Shown here: in pieces, positions 26,405 through 40,654 of the stretch
How the letters are laid out: every line of letters starts with the position of its first letter
How positions within the stretch are numbered: position 1 is the first letter of the stretch
NCBI GenBank assembly: GCA_038373865.1
Contig: JAXGGA010001093.1
Coordinates: 1 to 64,000, forward strand
DNA: 64,000 nt
Direction: 5' to 3'
DNA from: Uloborus plumipes
Lineage: Eukaryota; Arthropoda; Arachnida; Araneae; Uloboridae
Made by a program: the position numbers and the translations under genes
Notes under the pieces: generated by a model
What the model saw: the letters and a program-made list of their open reading frames with translations, nothing else
Told to the model about the DNA's origin: nothing
Database searches by the model: none

Positions 26405-27047
26405 CACAGGCCAACAAAAAAAAAAAAAACTTTTTGAAAACTTTTTTAATTTTAATAGCTGATCTTGACAGATTTTTATGTGCTGAATCCAAATCTGCTT
26501 GTAGTTTTTATGTATCGCCCTTAGTTTCCGAGCAAAATGTATTTTATTATATAGTCTAATACCCATTTACAGTATATAGGGAAATCAATGAAACACTGTA
26601 GAATCGTAAAAATGGTTTGTATTTACAGTAAAATACTTGGAATAGTAATTTTATGTGATGATACAAGGTTCACTTGTCAACTGGAATTGCTTTATATTTT
26701 CTTTCCCTTTTTTACTTGAAGCTTCTTGTGTAGCTTTTCCTGCGATGAATAGCTTGCTGAACTTCCCGGTGAAGTGACCAACAGTAATCCCCCATCATGT
26801 TGTAGCATGTGTTTCAGCAGTGCTGCCAACATCATCTTTGTTCATTAGACCTATTTTTTCATGTTATCTTAACTATGAAAAAGCTGTTAAATTCTAAAAA
26901 TGTTTCTTTATTTCATGAATGTAACTATAAAATGTGAATAAATGGTGGGTGATACAACTTTTTAAGCATCATATTTGGATTCGGCAACCTAAACAACATA
27001 AGAATAAGGTATTTTCATTAAAAAAGTTTTTTCATCGTTGGCCTGTG
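26405..27047. mobile_element. Inverted-repeat element, possible TAA duplication
   Basis: CACAGGCCAAC at 26405-26415 is matched by its exact reverse complement at 27037-27047, and similarity continues inward through an A-rich stretch ending AAACTTTTT. TAA stands next to both ends (26402-26404 and 27048-27050), which would fit a 3-bp target duplication of the PIF/Harbinger type, but three A/T bases are weak proof. The 643-bp interior encodes no recognised transposase. The minus strand around 26690-26850 is less AT-rich and might hold decayed coding sequence. I am confident in the inverted repeat, less so in the superfamily. Confidence 0.6.
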
Positions 27048-27050
27048 TAA

Positions 27051-28930
<1,880 letters not shown>

Positions 28931-29001
28931 GCTTTTGTCAGAAAGTTCTTTTCGCCACGAAATAGAAAAATAGAAAAAATATGTTTCAGATAAAATATTA
29001 T
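28931..29001 (+). repeat. Dispersed repeat, copy 1
   Basis: The stretch matches 30031-30099 in the same orientation. Shared blocks are AAAGTTCTT, GCCACGAAAT, GAAAAA and ATATGTTTCAGAT, with small differences between. No terminal repeats are visible, so the element class is unknown. Confidence 0.6.
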
Positions 29002-30030
29002 AAGTTAAGCCTTTCTCAAACAAAAATCATAATGCTGAAAGGTGCACAATTTTTTTAGTCATTAAATTGCCCGCATAAATTATGGGTTTGAAGATACGTA
29101 AATGGGAATTTCGTCGCTGTGTAAGTATGTTGTAAAAGATACGTCTAAGCACTTTAAGACAAAAGAAAAGAGAGAAAGTTTTTTTTTTTTAACTTTCAAT
29201 TATTTTATCAATAAAAATATTATTAGTTAGCGTCTTTTTTAAGCTAAGTAATTAATCTTTATATAGCTGTAGATTTTTTTTCGTTTATCTTCATGTAAAA
29301 CATAACATTAATCATATATAATACATATATATCCAGGAAAATGGCTAACTACATAAATAACACAAACAGCAAATCTGCATTTGTGATCTTGGTGGATAAA
29401 ACAAGGCCTAAAGTCACAATTGAGACATATCATTGCAAAAGAGAAAAATTATGAAGTAAATTCTACGTCCGGGTACATACATCTGGCTATCAAATCAGTT
29501 GGGGGGCAGTGAAAGAAGTTTTCCAACTTGAGTCGCATTTTTTTTAAATTCACTTCAACATAAAACGTTTCACATCGGTGTATAAAAAAAATACTTAATT
29601 GAGGGGCTTTCACCTTTTCAGGCTCCGTGCCTGATGTAAAGGCATGTCCACCTGCCCCTCCCCCTAGTAGGTCAATGCAAAATAATGCAATTGGGATTGA
29701 AGCAATCGGTCCAGAATAATTAAAACTGGTTATTAAATGAAATTATTACCACACTTATCTTTATTATTGATGTATCATTACTAAGAAAACATGACATCAA
29801 ATAGTAATAAAATTAAATACAAATTAGGTTTAGGTTTCTGCGTAAGTTTTATATGTAATACTAACCAGTTTCACTGCATCAATTATTATTTTCAATGACC
29901 AGCTCAATATTTTGACTTTATAATTATGATTGCCAAAAATCCAGATGCACAGAGATATGCAGAAGAAAATCTACTCTAAAACTCAATAATGCAAAGAAAA
30001 AATTACGTATGACAACAAATCTGAGTAATT
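29002..30030. other. AT-rich non-coding DNA
   Basis: No gene is recognised. A short C-rich patch near 29620-29670 has no coding frame. Confidence 0.5.
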
Positions 30031-30099
30031 ATTTCTGTCACAAAGTTCTTCCTGCCACGAAATTGAAAAACAATATGTTTCAGATGAAATGCTATTAAA
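30031..30099 (+). repeat. Dispersed repeat, copy 2
   Basis: Second copy of the sequence at 28931-29001, about 1.1 kb away. It ends shortly before the inverted repeat at 30120. Confidence 0.6.
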
Positions 30100-30119
30100 G
30101 TGAAACTAATTAAATATTA

Positions 30120-30195
30120 CACTGTTTCACTTTATACTGTGGAACAGTAAAAAGTGAACTTTATAACACTTTTCCTGTTATAAAGTGAAACAGTG
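30120..30195. repeat. Perfect 17-bp inverted repeat
   Basis: CACTGTTTCACTTTATA at 30120-30136 and its exact reverse complement at 30179-30195, with a 42-base spacer that itself contains AAGTGAACTTTATAAC, a variant of the arm. The repeated AAAGTGAA word in both directions suggests a small foldback or a footprint of terminal repeats. Confidence 0.75.
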
Positions 30196-33100
30196 ACAGT
30201 TTTACTATTTCACTATATTTTGTTGCACATTCAAGCAACCCTTGAACTACTGGGTTATTCCACCCCAGTGGGATTCTCTTAAGTTAAGATCCGTTGACTT
30301 AATATATTTTTCCTATAAATAGAAGTAAATTTACAACACGCAGGAGCTAGATTTAAGCGAGAAACAAATAAACCTAGAAAAAGCAGTCTTACATTCTAGT
30401 TTCCATCTATTTCTATTTAACACACATGTAAAAGGATCTTACGATTCAATGTAGGTAAATAACATCACGTTTTTGCTTGGACAACAGTTAAAATACCAAA
30501 TATCGTACAATAAAATCAAAAAGATTTGTTGAAAAATAACATTTTTCTCACATAATTTAACTTTTAGATAATTGGCATACTCTATAGAACAGGCTTAAGA
30601 TTATTGATTTTTGCTTCCTCCTTTGTAGCCTTAAAAATAAAGTCATTCACTTTCTGCTAGTTAAATGAATTTCTGCTCGAATGCTTTTTATCTGAGCCAT
30701 ATTAGAAAAGGGACAGATTAATTTAGGTTTTCGAAAGTCATGTCTGGAAATTTCGGTCACGCATGTTATCTTTAACCTTTTACACAATAAAAGAAATTAA
30801 AAAAAAAAAAACATTAAAAAAATCTACGAATTAATTATGCATTGTGCAGGAAAACATTCACAAAAATGCGGCAAAGAAATGAAAATAAAAAATAAGGAAT
30901 GAATGCTATGAATTTGAATGCAATGAAAGAAAAACTCTTAAGAATCAGCATAAGTTACATTTACCTTATTTATTTCATTTATTTAGTAACATATCTTGAT
31001 AAAGACGGTCGAGAAGTTCGTGAAATAAAAAGGTAAAGGAAAACAAAAATCAGCGGAAAAAATATTAAGATGCGAAATTCTGAAAGTAAAACACATTACT
31101 TGGCGAATTTTTCTTTGATCAGAAGTCTCATTAAACTTTTAAACTGTTAGAAGTATTGCAAAAATTATAAGGAATGCGTTTCTGAAAAGGGGACACGCCG
31201 TCTGCAAATTCTTACAAACCTGCATTAGTAACAACATATTTTCCCTAATTTGTGAGTTGGAATTTTTATTTTGGGAAACGCTCCCTTAGGTTTAAAAAAA
31301 GCGAAGACTGAAGTAGAAATTTATTTCACTTGCTTAAATATTTAATTACAGAGTTGGGAACGTAACTTACACTTTTGCAGAAAATTAATCAAGAATGAGT
31401 TTCTTGTCTAACATTTTGTTTTAGCTTAAATTAGAAGTATTTTGTAGGTTTTTTTCAAATACGAATATGAAAGTAATGTATTTTCTTGCAAAGTATTTCT
31501 AGTGATGTTTTTAGTAAATGGTGTTTGCAAATATTTTTACTTAGATTGCCTGTTTTGTAAGAGCAGTTTGAGAATCTATGATTGAGTGCATACTTTCAGA
31601 AACAAAAATAGAAATAAAAAAAAAATTCTAAAGTGGAATTTTTTTTTTAAAGAAATTGAATTTTTTTTTCTCAACCAAAGAAATAATTGCAATACCTTAT
31701 TAAATAACGAAAAAATATTAGTATCATCTACCTCATGATTTCAATATTTTTTAATTGTCTCATCCTGCTTAATTAAATCCTTATACCGGTATGGAAGAAG
31801 TTGGTTCAATTAATTAAATTGCTTATGAGAAAGCATGTAAAATATATTCTGTTCATTATTTCTTCGACAAACATCTATGTGAAAAGTCGAAATATAGGAA
31901 GGAAACAGCAATCTTCCAGTTTGAACATTGTTTTTGAACAATACGATCATTAGCAATCAACAACTCTAAGTGCATTAATTGGGATTTTAAAAATATTTTA
32001 TCTGCTAATGACTTAAATCTGAACTGAACAGCTTAAATTAATTCATCAAAAAATTACTTTAAGTGCATTTTTTCATATAAATCATAATGCATTGCAATTT
32101 AAAATGAGAATAATATTTTACGATTGCACAAACAGCAAAAGAAATTACATTTGTTCATGAGTTATATGCCTTTTCTGGTTTCTTATTTTCTTAATAGATT
32201 GCGATCTTATTCAACACCGAAATTTTCTGCATTTAACCATTTTGTTATCATCCTAATAATATTTTCTCTTCATATTAACTGATCGCAGAGGAATAAAAGT
32301 ATAAGATTTGTGGCTAATGATAAAAATTATCCTACCCTACCCCTTTGATTTATACCATTTATAAAACACTTTCCAAAAATGGTTTAAACAAATATTTTGA
32401 CCACTAGTTTCGTAACTAAGAATTTGGTTTGGTCATTATTTAAATCTCTCAGTTATCTGGTAGCTAAAATTCTTCACCGCTTCCTATTTAAAGAAGTATT
32501 CTCTTTCAGTAGTAAACATTCGTTCCCTTCTCCAAAGTAATGCTATTCGTCCTCTTAATTGGTGTTGAATAAATTGCCATTTTATCTTTGTTTTATTAAA
32601 AAAGTTAAACTTGCTTTATGAGTTCATTTTAAAGAGCATACAATTTAAGTTTAAATATAACAATTAAATATTTTAACGCTTTAAATATTATAACGATATT
32701 TTTAGAAACATTCAATTATTTTTACTTGTAAAAATAGCTAAAAATGCTATACTACAAACTATCAATTTTTTGAAACAACAATAAATCGCGGACAAAACCT
32801 TCCAGGAAAGCTAGGATGAAGAAAATTTTGCAATGATGAGTATTTGAAGAGGCGTACAAAATAACAAAAGCAAGCCAGGAGTAGAGGAGATTACGACTGG
32901 AGAGCTTTACAGAAAAAGGGGATATATATTACATATCAGAAGACCCCAGCAAAACACTTCAACGCTCGGAAGATCGATTGCAATGCGAAAGCAACGCAAA
33001 CGCCACATATTCTCAATCGCGAATAAAAAGAAGGGGGACATGGTGCCGTCCGAACGAAAAAACAATGAGAGCAGTGTAAACATACATCAGGATGGGGGAA

Positions 33101-35187
33101 AAAACTCCGCGTTTTTGTATTTTTCAAAGGGAAAAAAAGGACAGAAATATGAAATTTTTACGGGGCACTTTCGGAAACTGAATAGCATCTCCAGGGACAG
33201 ACTTACTGTTTCAATCTGAGTGCACACACGAATAAGTATTAAAAATTTTATTTAAAACTGGGCTCTCTTCTTGTCTTTAAATTTTTATGCGATCCATTTC
33301 TTGCAAGGGCTTTCATCACGATTAGCATTAAAGTATTCCTGCTTTTGTTATCATTTTGTACTTCATGCAGTAATCTCTGGGATAGAGTATTGCATTTTTG
33401 CATTGCAAATTGATGCTTAATGCACTCGTTTCTAGGCTGTTAAAAATCACGTTGCCAATGCTTTGTTTTTTTGTCTTTGAGAGGCTAAAAACTTCTACTC
33501 TTTTGTACTAAAAAAAATCTTGCTTTTTTAAACTGTAAATGTACTTTGAACAATTTTCGGACTATATTTATTTTAGTGTATCAAAGTTTGACTAATGAAA
33601 CAATCAAAATTACTGTAGGATAAAATGGCTGAAGACTTTCACCTTTTTCAGATTGCATACTTTCGTCATAAAGAAATCATATTTACATTATGATAACTAA
33701 GTAAAGTTTTATGCTTATCGAATAGCAAAATACTTGAGTTTTCAATTGGAGTAAGATTCCCTGTGGGGATAAAAACATCAAAAGACTACAGCAGTCAGTG
33801 GAGCATGCGTTATTTATCATTACTGTGCCACCGTTTACTTCACTATGTCTTAAAGTACTTAGCATATATGTTGAAGAATTTGTTGGGCAACTTTCCAATC
33901 ATAAATCTTATTCAGACAATTTTGTTGTGAAAACTTTCCTACATTAGTAAAACCACATTATACGATTTACCCAGAAATGTTAATTTGAAATTGAAACTTA
34001 TTTGGAACTTTAAAGTAACATTTTACATATTTTCAAAGTCACATTCTTACATTTTAAAGCAGCAATCTTCTCACTATGAACGCAAAAAGGATATTATGAG
34101 TGGAAACATATTTCTGCAATATTTTAATGGAAAGCCAAAAGCAATATCGATTGACATCTTGCTTTTTGCACCTTAGTGTGCACCTTAATGTTGGGTCCAA
34201 TGCTTCGTTGTCCCCATTACTTCACGTAGTAAAAATACTAAAATATTGTTCAAATATTAGTTTATAAAAATGCTGTATAAAACATTTACTAAACGCGAAT
34301 ACTTCTTTTCTGCTGTTGAAAAATACGGTTATTAACTTGGAATTAAGGTTTTTAACATCGGATTAGTTTTGACATTTCTAATTCCCTAACAGTTGGAATG
34401 CAAATTGTTAGCATTTATACTGAAGTTTATGAGATTAATTGAATTCTTCGAATTTTTATCTTTGATAGAGTATGAAAAGGATTCGAATTTTTATATATAT
34501 ACATTCTTGTGCGATGTTTGAAGCATGAGTTCATTTTAAAAGATTGAGAAGGACTAAATGATTGTACATAAATGTGGTTCTAATTGATAATAATTGTATT
34601 AAATGTCTCTTCTTGACTAGGACTGACAGGCTTTAAATTAATCAATCCGAAAATTATTTCAAGGACAAGCTTGGGAAATTTTAACGGACTGCTTATTTTT
34701 CAAGCAGAATTCCAAGAATAGCACTTTCTTTTTATTTAAGAATTTAATTAATCGATTCCTAGAGCATTGCTCCATAAAACGTGTTTATGAAATTTAACGG
34801 ACACATATTAACATTGAGTTTTAGAAACATTTTAATATTCACTAAAGAATACAATTGAAAAACTAAGGGAAAATCGAATATTTATTAAATAAAATTATAA
34901 AAAATAAATTTTCATTGATGGTGTGAAAAATCTCTTAATTTTTTTATTTAAAATTAAACACAATACTTTATTTCTGTTTTTAACGAGAAATCTCTTATTA
35001 AACACTTTTTAATCCAAAATAAATGTAAAATTTCAAGGAACATTGCAAATCTGGGTATGCTTATATTTTCCAAATTTAACTTTCCAAAACAAATACTCAA
35101 AAATAGGTTTTTCCTTTGAACTTTTTTGCTGTTTCAAGCTCGGAATGTAAAATTCTGTGGCAATCGCTTACGTATTTTTTATTTCAG
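30196..35187. other. AT-rich non-coding DNA
   Basis: No gene is recognised over 5 kb. A less AT-rich patch at about 32860-33200 carries frames on both strands (78 codons plus, 63 codons minus) with no known domain. A 71-codon minus-strand frame at 33683-33898 includes a plausible acceptor (TTTTTATCCCCACAG), but the peptides are not family-like. Confidence 0.5.
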
Positions 35188-35335
35188 CTTTGAACAAGTA
35201 AAGCGCTTTTCCCCAGGCTTTCTGCGCCGGATCAATATCCAGTTTATCTTCTCACGAAGAAAGGGCAGAAGAGGCCATCAATTGATACTGGACTTACAAA
35301 AGAGAACCAGGAGGAGGGACGTCTGTTGGTTCTGA
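35188..35335 (+). CDS. Candidate terminal exon, product unknown
   Basis: A good 3' splice site (CGTATTTTTTATTTCAG) ends at 35187. Downstream, one frame stays open from 35189 to a TGA at 35333-35335 and gives a basic peptide (FEQVKRFSPGFLRRINIQ..., rich in Arg and Lys). The segment is less AT-rich than its flanks. No domain is recognised, no upstream exon was found, and the minus strand is also partly open, so this may be chance. Confidence 0.12.
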
Positions 35336-36296
35336 GAGCATAGATAGTTTTTTTTTTTTTAATAGAAACTTCAAATGTATTGAAATGTGTAAGCATCCAT
35401 ACAAAATTTGAAAAGAAAATTTTAGTACAATAAAAAAGTGTATTAACAAAATAATTCTCAAACAAATTAAAATTGTGTATACAGCAAGCCAAAATTTAAA
35501 ACTTATTATTTTTGTTTTCCGATCAAACATAGTAGAATCTTTATACAGTCAGCCATTAAAAAAAAAAAAACTAAATTTGAATTTTTCAATTTAAAAATCA
35601 AAGGAGACTCGTACAGAATATGACGAATTTATTGTTTTAATTCAAGATAGTTCATGAAATAACCCAATAAGAGCAGTTTTACATAAGCTCCAACCAACGC
35701 TTTTAGATAATCGTTTTAAAGTCCCACCTATTAAGTCATTAAGGTTCGGGTACATAGTAATCTTATACTTTTGGAGAAACGGACTAAAACAACGCAATAT
35801 AAGCAAGGTAAAGTTTGACCAAGAAGATATGGAGGGGTCCTTGAAGCGAAAATGTACCGCTTCATTTTATAATCGATATTATCAGAGAGAAAACGCAGAA
35901 AATAAAAAATTTAAGAAACTGAGAAAGTGACAGCTTTATTTTCGCGCTGATCCAGCCTATTTTAATATGAATCTGCCCGTTTCCGACTCAAGGTCATGTG
36001 CTCTACGTGGTTAATCTCTCCGTGGTCAAAATTTATTTGGAATGAAAGGATCGAAAAAATAAACATCTGTGTGTTAAAAATTGAAGTATAAGACGATTAT
36101 TAAAGGAGATACACAATTTGAAAAAAAAAAAAAAAAACATTCTGCAAGGCTATATAGAATCCATTTTACAATTCACGAATAGTTTTAGGAATGGAAAAAA
36201 TGAGGAAAAAAAATCTTACTTAGATATTAAAAATCATCTTTTCACAGACATGAATAAAAAAGCATAGGAGAGCTTACTGACACTTTAAGGTCTCAA
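35336..36296. other. AT-rich non-coding DNA
   Basis: No gene is recognised. Homopolymer-rich, with only short frames. Confidence 0.5.
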
Positions 36297-36342
36297 GCAG
36301 TAAGTTACCGCTCCTAAGCAAGGGCTAAGGCAGAAACATGCG
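36297..36342 (+). repeat. Dispersed repeat, copy next to hairpin
   Basis: The stretch GCAGTAAGTTACCGCTCCTA and what follows up to AGGCAGAAACATGCG is closely matched at 62344-62392. Shared words are AAGTTA, CCTAAG, GGGCTAAG and CAGAA. The family is unknown. Confidence 0.65.
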
Positions 36343-36350
36343 ATAAACTG

Positions 36351-36456
36351 TCAGCTCATTTATTCCAACCATGGACTGCAGTTTCGTGCTTGTTATGCAC
36401 TTATGAGTGCATAATAAGCACGAAACTGCAGTCCATGGTTAGAATAAATAAGCTGG
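36351..36456. repeat. Near-perfect hairpin, 51-bp arms
   Basis: Arms at 36351-36401 and 36406-36456 are inverted copies matching at 47 of 51 positions around a four-base centre (TATG). The best-conserved core is ACCATGGACTGCAGTTTCGT. A transcript would fold into a long stem of pre-microRNA-like size, but the adjacent dispersed repeat points to a mobile foldback or repeat end rather than a host microRNA gene. Confidence 0.9.
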
Positions 36457-36998
<542 letters not shown>

Positions 36999-38305
36999 TT
37001 TTGGGCTTTGATGTAATACAATGTTAAATGTTGAAATTTTTACCTAAATAATATTTACCAAACTTTAGAAGATCTATATTTTTTTAAGTTTTTAAACAGA
37101 GATTTTCATTTTGTGTTTAGTTATTTGTTTTTAGAAACCTCATTTTTTCAGGTTTAAACGCAATGAAAAAGTGTTAGTCGGAAAGCTGACAAAGTCTTAT
37201 TGACACAAAAAGAAAAATAAACAAAAGTAACACATGTCTACACGACATTTTATTAGTTAGAAACAAATTGCCCCTGCCAGTTCCTCGTCAGTGTAATTCC
37301 GAAAGAGTTGCGCTCTAATCATCCTATGTTTTTTCGATGTCTGTAAAACGTCAAACAAAACTTCTCAAAACTACAAATCATTTATTACGGACAATATCAA
37401 AAAGTATTAAAATAATTCTGTATGAGTAAAGACAACTCGTAGAAACAAGTCGCAACGCGTTTTTTTTTTTCTTGTTTAGATATATCTGACATTGAACTTG
37501 AGTGAAACAAAAATACATATTGTCGGTAACAGTTAAAAATCTTTTAATACTATCTACCGAAAGAAGTAAGAGTTTCTTTTTTCCCTTTGTATTATGTTAA
37601 AAGTGCATTGGTTAAAAACTGCTAAATATGATTTTTAACTATGGTTTAGTATAGATAAAATGAAACTATTTTTAGAAACAATTTTATTTTTTTAAATCAA
37701 AACTAATTTTAATTTTATTTTTGCTATCATTTGTTTTTCGGTTAACACAAAATAATTTGTTTTGAACATTTTATGACATCGGCATCCTTCATCATTTAAA
37801 GCTCTTAAAACAGTATTTTGTGTTAACTTGAAGTAAAGCGGAAAAAATGTAAGGATCTAACTAAACGATTTACACTAGTTGTTATATTAGTCGACTATTT
37901 AGTCACCTTTTTAAATACATTTTTCACATATGCGCAAAAAAAAACTCTACAACAGCCCATATGCTCTATATTTATTTAATATATATATCCCCCTGTATAT
38001 TTATAATATATTCTTTTTGAAGTTTAGCACGTAATTTATACAGAAAAATACCCTCTGAAAAGTGCGTAGCTTTCACCTGCAAACCTTTGAAATTTTATGG
38101 GAAAAAGCATGGCAAATGATTTTTGCAAATAAATGTAAATATATTTAAAAATATAGCATGCGTGGATGAAAATAATTTTGTAATACAAACTAAGCAAGCA
38201 AATATTTGAAAATAAAGAAAAAAAGAGATGAGATTCAAATGTACATTAAATGATAAGAGTTATTATAGGGTGACACCTAGCTTAAATACCACCTTCTCTA
38301 AAACA

Positions 38306-38308
<3 letters not shown>
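36999..38308. other. AT-rich non-coding DNA
   Basis: No gene is recognised. Confidence 0.5.
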
Positions 38309-38379
<71 letters not shown>

Positions 38380-38402
38380 TATATATTATATATATATATA
38401 TA
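38309..38402. repeat. (TA)n microsatellite
   Basis: TA dinucleotides with two phase slips (TAATA, ATTATA) near the right end. Confidence 0.95.
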
Positions 38403-39896
38403 TGTGTGTAATGATAATGATAAATGTTAATCTAATTAGGGGAAAATCGTCGCCGTGTTTTTGTGCTGTTAAGTCATGAACAGCACTGATGTAATTTCTC
38501 AACATTACTGAACAGAAGAGTATGATAGAATTTTTGCACAATTAACTGGCGCTATGTTACTTGATCCGTCTGCGAAATAAAGTAGGTAATATTACTTTAT
38601 AATGCTCATTTCTTGTGTGAGTTTTTCAAATCGTAACTTGTTCAGGCATAAATAAAATAGTCATTTTTGTTGGTTAGCAATGATTTTTAAACGGGAGAAT
38701 AAAAAACTAGCGAGGCTGGTTTCCCCAAAGCGCTTTATGTTTTAGTATTTACCGTTATTGTTAATTATTTTGCGTTATTCATATCTAATGATCAAAGTTG
38801 TTCTAAAGAAAACCAACGTTGGAGCAAAGTATGCGAGTATAAGTCCACAATCAAATGATAACATATGAAAAGGAGGGATAAAAAGAAATGCCACTAAACG
38901 AAAATTTGAAATTATTAAGGTAGAAGAAAATATGCTGATAATGAAGAAGAATCCTATAAAAGACTTCTTTAAATGCAACTAAAATGCATAAAAGTTTCAA
39001 TCGATTAAAAAAAAGCAATCGACTTGTTTTGCTTAAAATTTTTTTGATAAAATCGTCATTAATGGTATGCTGGCAGTCTCTTTGGTATAGGCATTTGCAA
39101 CGAATGTCTCAGAAATAAAAGAATGTCTATGTAGAAACTGTAGCTGCTATAAAATGTATTTGCATATTTTGAACAATAATGTAATTTAGTGTATCATGGG
39201 TTTTACTGAACTATGTTTAAGTTCTACATAATTTGCAAAGGCATAAATACTGAGGTATTTCTTTTTAACTTATTACACAGAATAAATTTTTGATTTTACT
39301 CTATCAGAGAATTCTCTTAAAAATTATTGATTCATAAAATGTGTCTTTTCAGTTATTTTTTTTTTATTATTACTCATTTTATTATGTGTTAGACTACAAA
39401 AAATTACGTAGTAAATTTTTGTAAAGCTAATTTTTCACTATCAGACTTACAGTACTGAACTTACTCCCAACATAATTCAAGTAAAATTAAATTTAAAAAC
39501 AACAACGTTTTATAGCACAAAAGTAGAAGTTCCTACATTGGGAAGAGGGAGGCACATTCATACAAGGGCACATGTAGACGGCTCAACTTTTCGTAATTTG
39601 TAAAAAAAATGTGAAAATTATGAAAAAAAAAAAAAGCTTTAAAAGCTGCAATCCAAGATAACTTGAAGTAAACAGCAGTAAAAATTTGATTTCTGTGAGT
39701 CAGATAATTTTAAATCTGAAAAGTAATTTATGTTGGATTTGTTTGTAAACTAAGTGATGCATTTTAATACTGCCTTATGAAAAGTAATTATGTAAAAGTA
39801 AATAGCTTTTTTATTCAATATAATGATTCATTAATCAAATTTGTCCAACAAAAATTTTCTAGACTATTTTTAACAGAATTATAAACATCTAGCTAT
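38403..39896. other. AT-rich non-coding DNA
   Basis: No gene is recognised. Confidence 0.5.
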
Positions 39897-40654
39897 GGGA
39901 CACATTTGAACCCTGCTTTTGGGGTCCATATGGATAGTCTAAAAGTTCCCCTAATGTAATAAATCTATAAGTTATTTTTTCAAAATGAAGAAAGAGGTTG
40001 GCTAAAATAATTTAGAAACAACCAACACAGTTTCACTTTCATTCTTTGTTCGAGTGTAAGCCGTGTATTTATGTTAAATTGAAGCATGGCAGTCAATATG
40101 TCTTTACTAGTGAAGTTTAAAAAAATCATTTTCGTAACTTGTAAATTCTTTTCAAATGGATACAATATGTCTTGTCTTATGTTCAATCTTTCACCATCGA
40201 GAAGTTCAAAATGAAAAGTTTCCTAACACGTGGAGAAATACTGGAATAGCTGGTATAAGAGGAAAACAAATAGCTCCATGAGTCACATCCAGACATTTAT
40301 ATTTTAAGGACAAAGGTTTAGCCTTTGCCAAGGCCTTTAATGCAGAAAATAATAGGCATTGTTAATAAATTGTTTAAAAATTATGGCATATAATACAAGG
40401 ACATTCCAAGCCGACTTCTTAACTTTAACAAGTCTCAAATCTCAACATTCGTACCAAGGCCAACAAAAATTTCTCAAAGTGGCAAAAAAAAAAAACTATA
40501 GTCGTGCAGTTTAGGGAGAATAAAGACAGTTTTCAATTTATAGGAATTCAAGCTGTTTGCCTTTGCCATTTTGAATTGTTAATGTGGTTTGTGGTGTTTA
40601 AATGTGCCCAAAGCGTGTTTATATGTACCTCATGTTAGGGTAAATTTGAACAAC
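39897..40654. repeat. Locus with inverted GGGACACATTTGAACCC motifs
   Basis: GGGACACATTTGAACCC at 39897-39913 has a near-matching inverted copy at about 40593-40610 (TGTTTAAATGTGCCC), and AGGGTAAATTTGAACAAC follows at 40637-40654. The interior is AT-rich without a gene. The inverted pair could mark a short element of about 0.7 kb; no target duplication was found. Confidence 0.4.

Noticed and set aside
33683..34176. Minus- and plus-strand frames of 63-71 codons with a possible splice acceptor
   Set aside because: Peptides resemble no family and the frames are within the range expected by chance at this base composition.
36351..36456. Host microRNA gene
   Set aside because: Arms are too long and too perfectly paired for a typical conserved microRNA, and the adjacent repeat family suggests mobile DNA.
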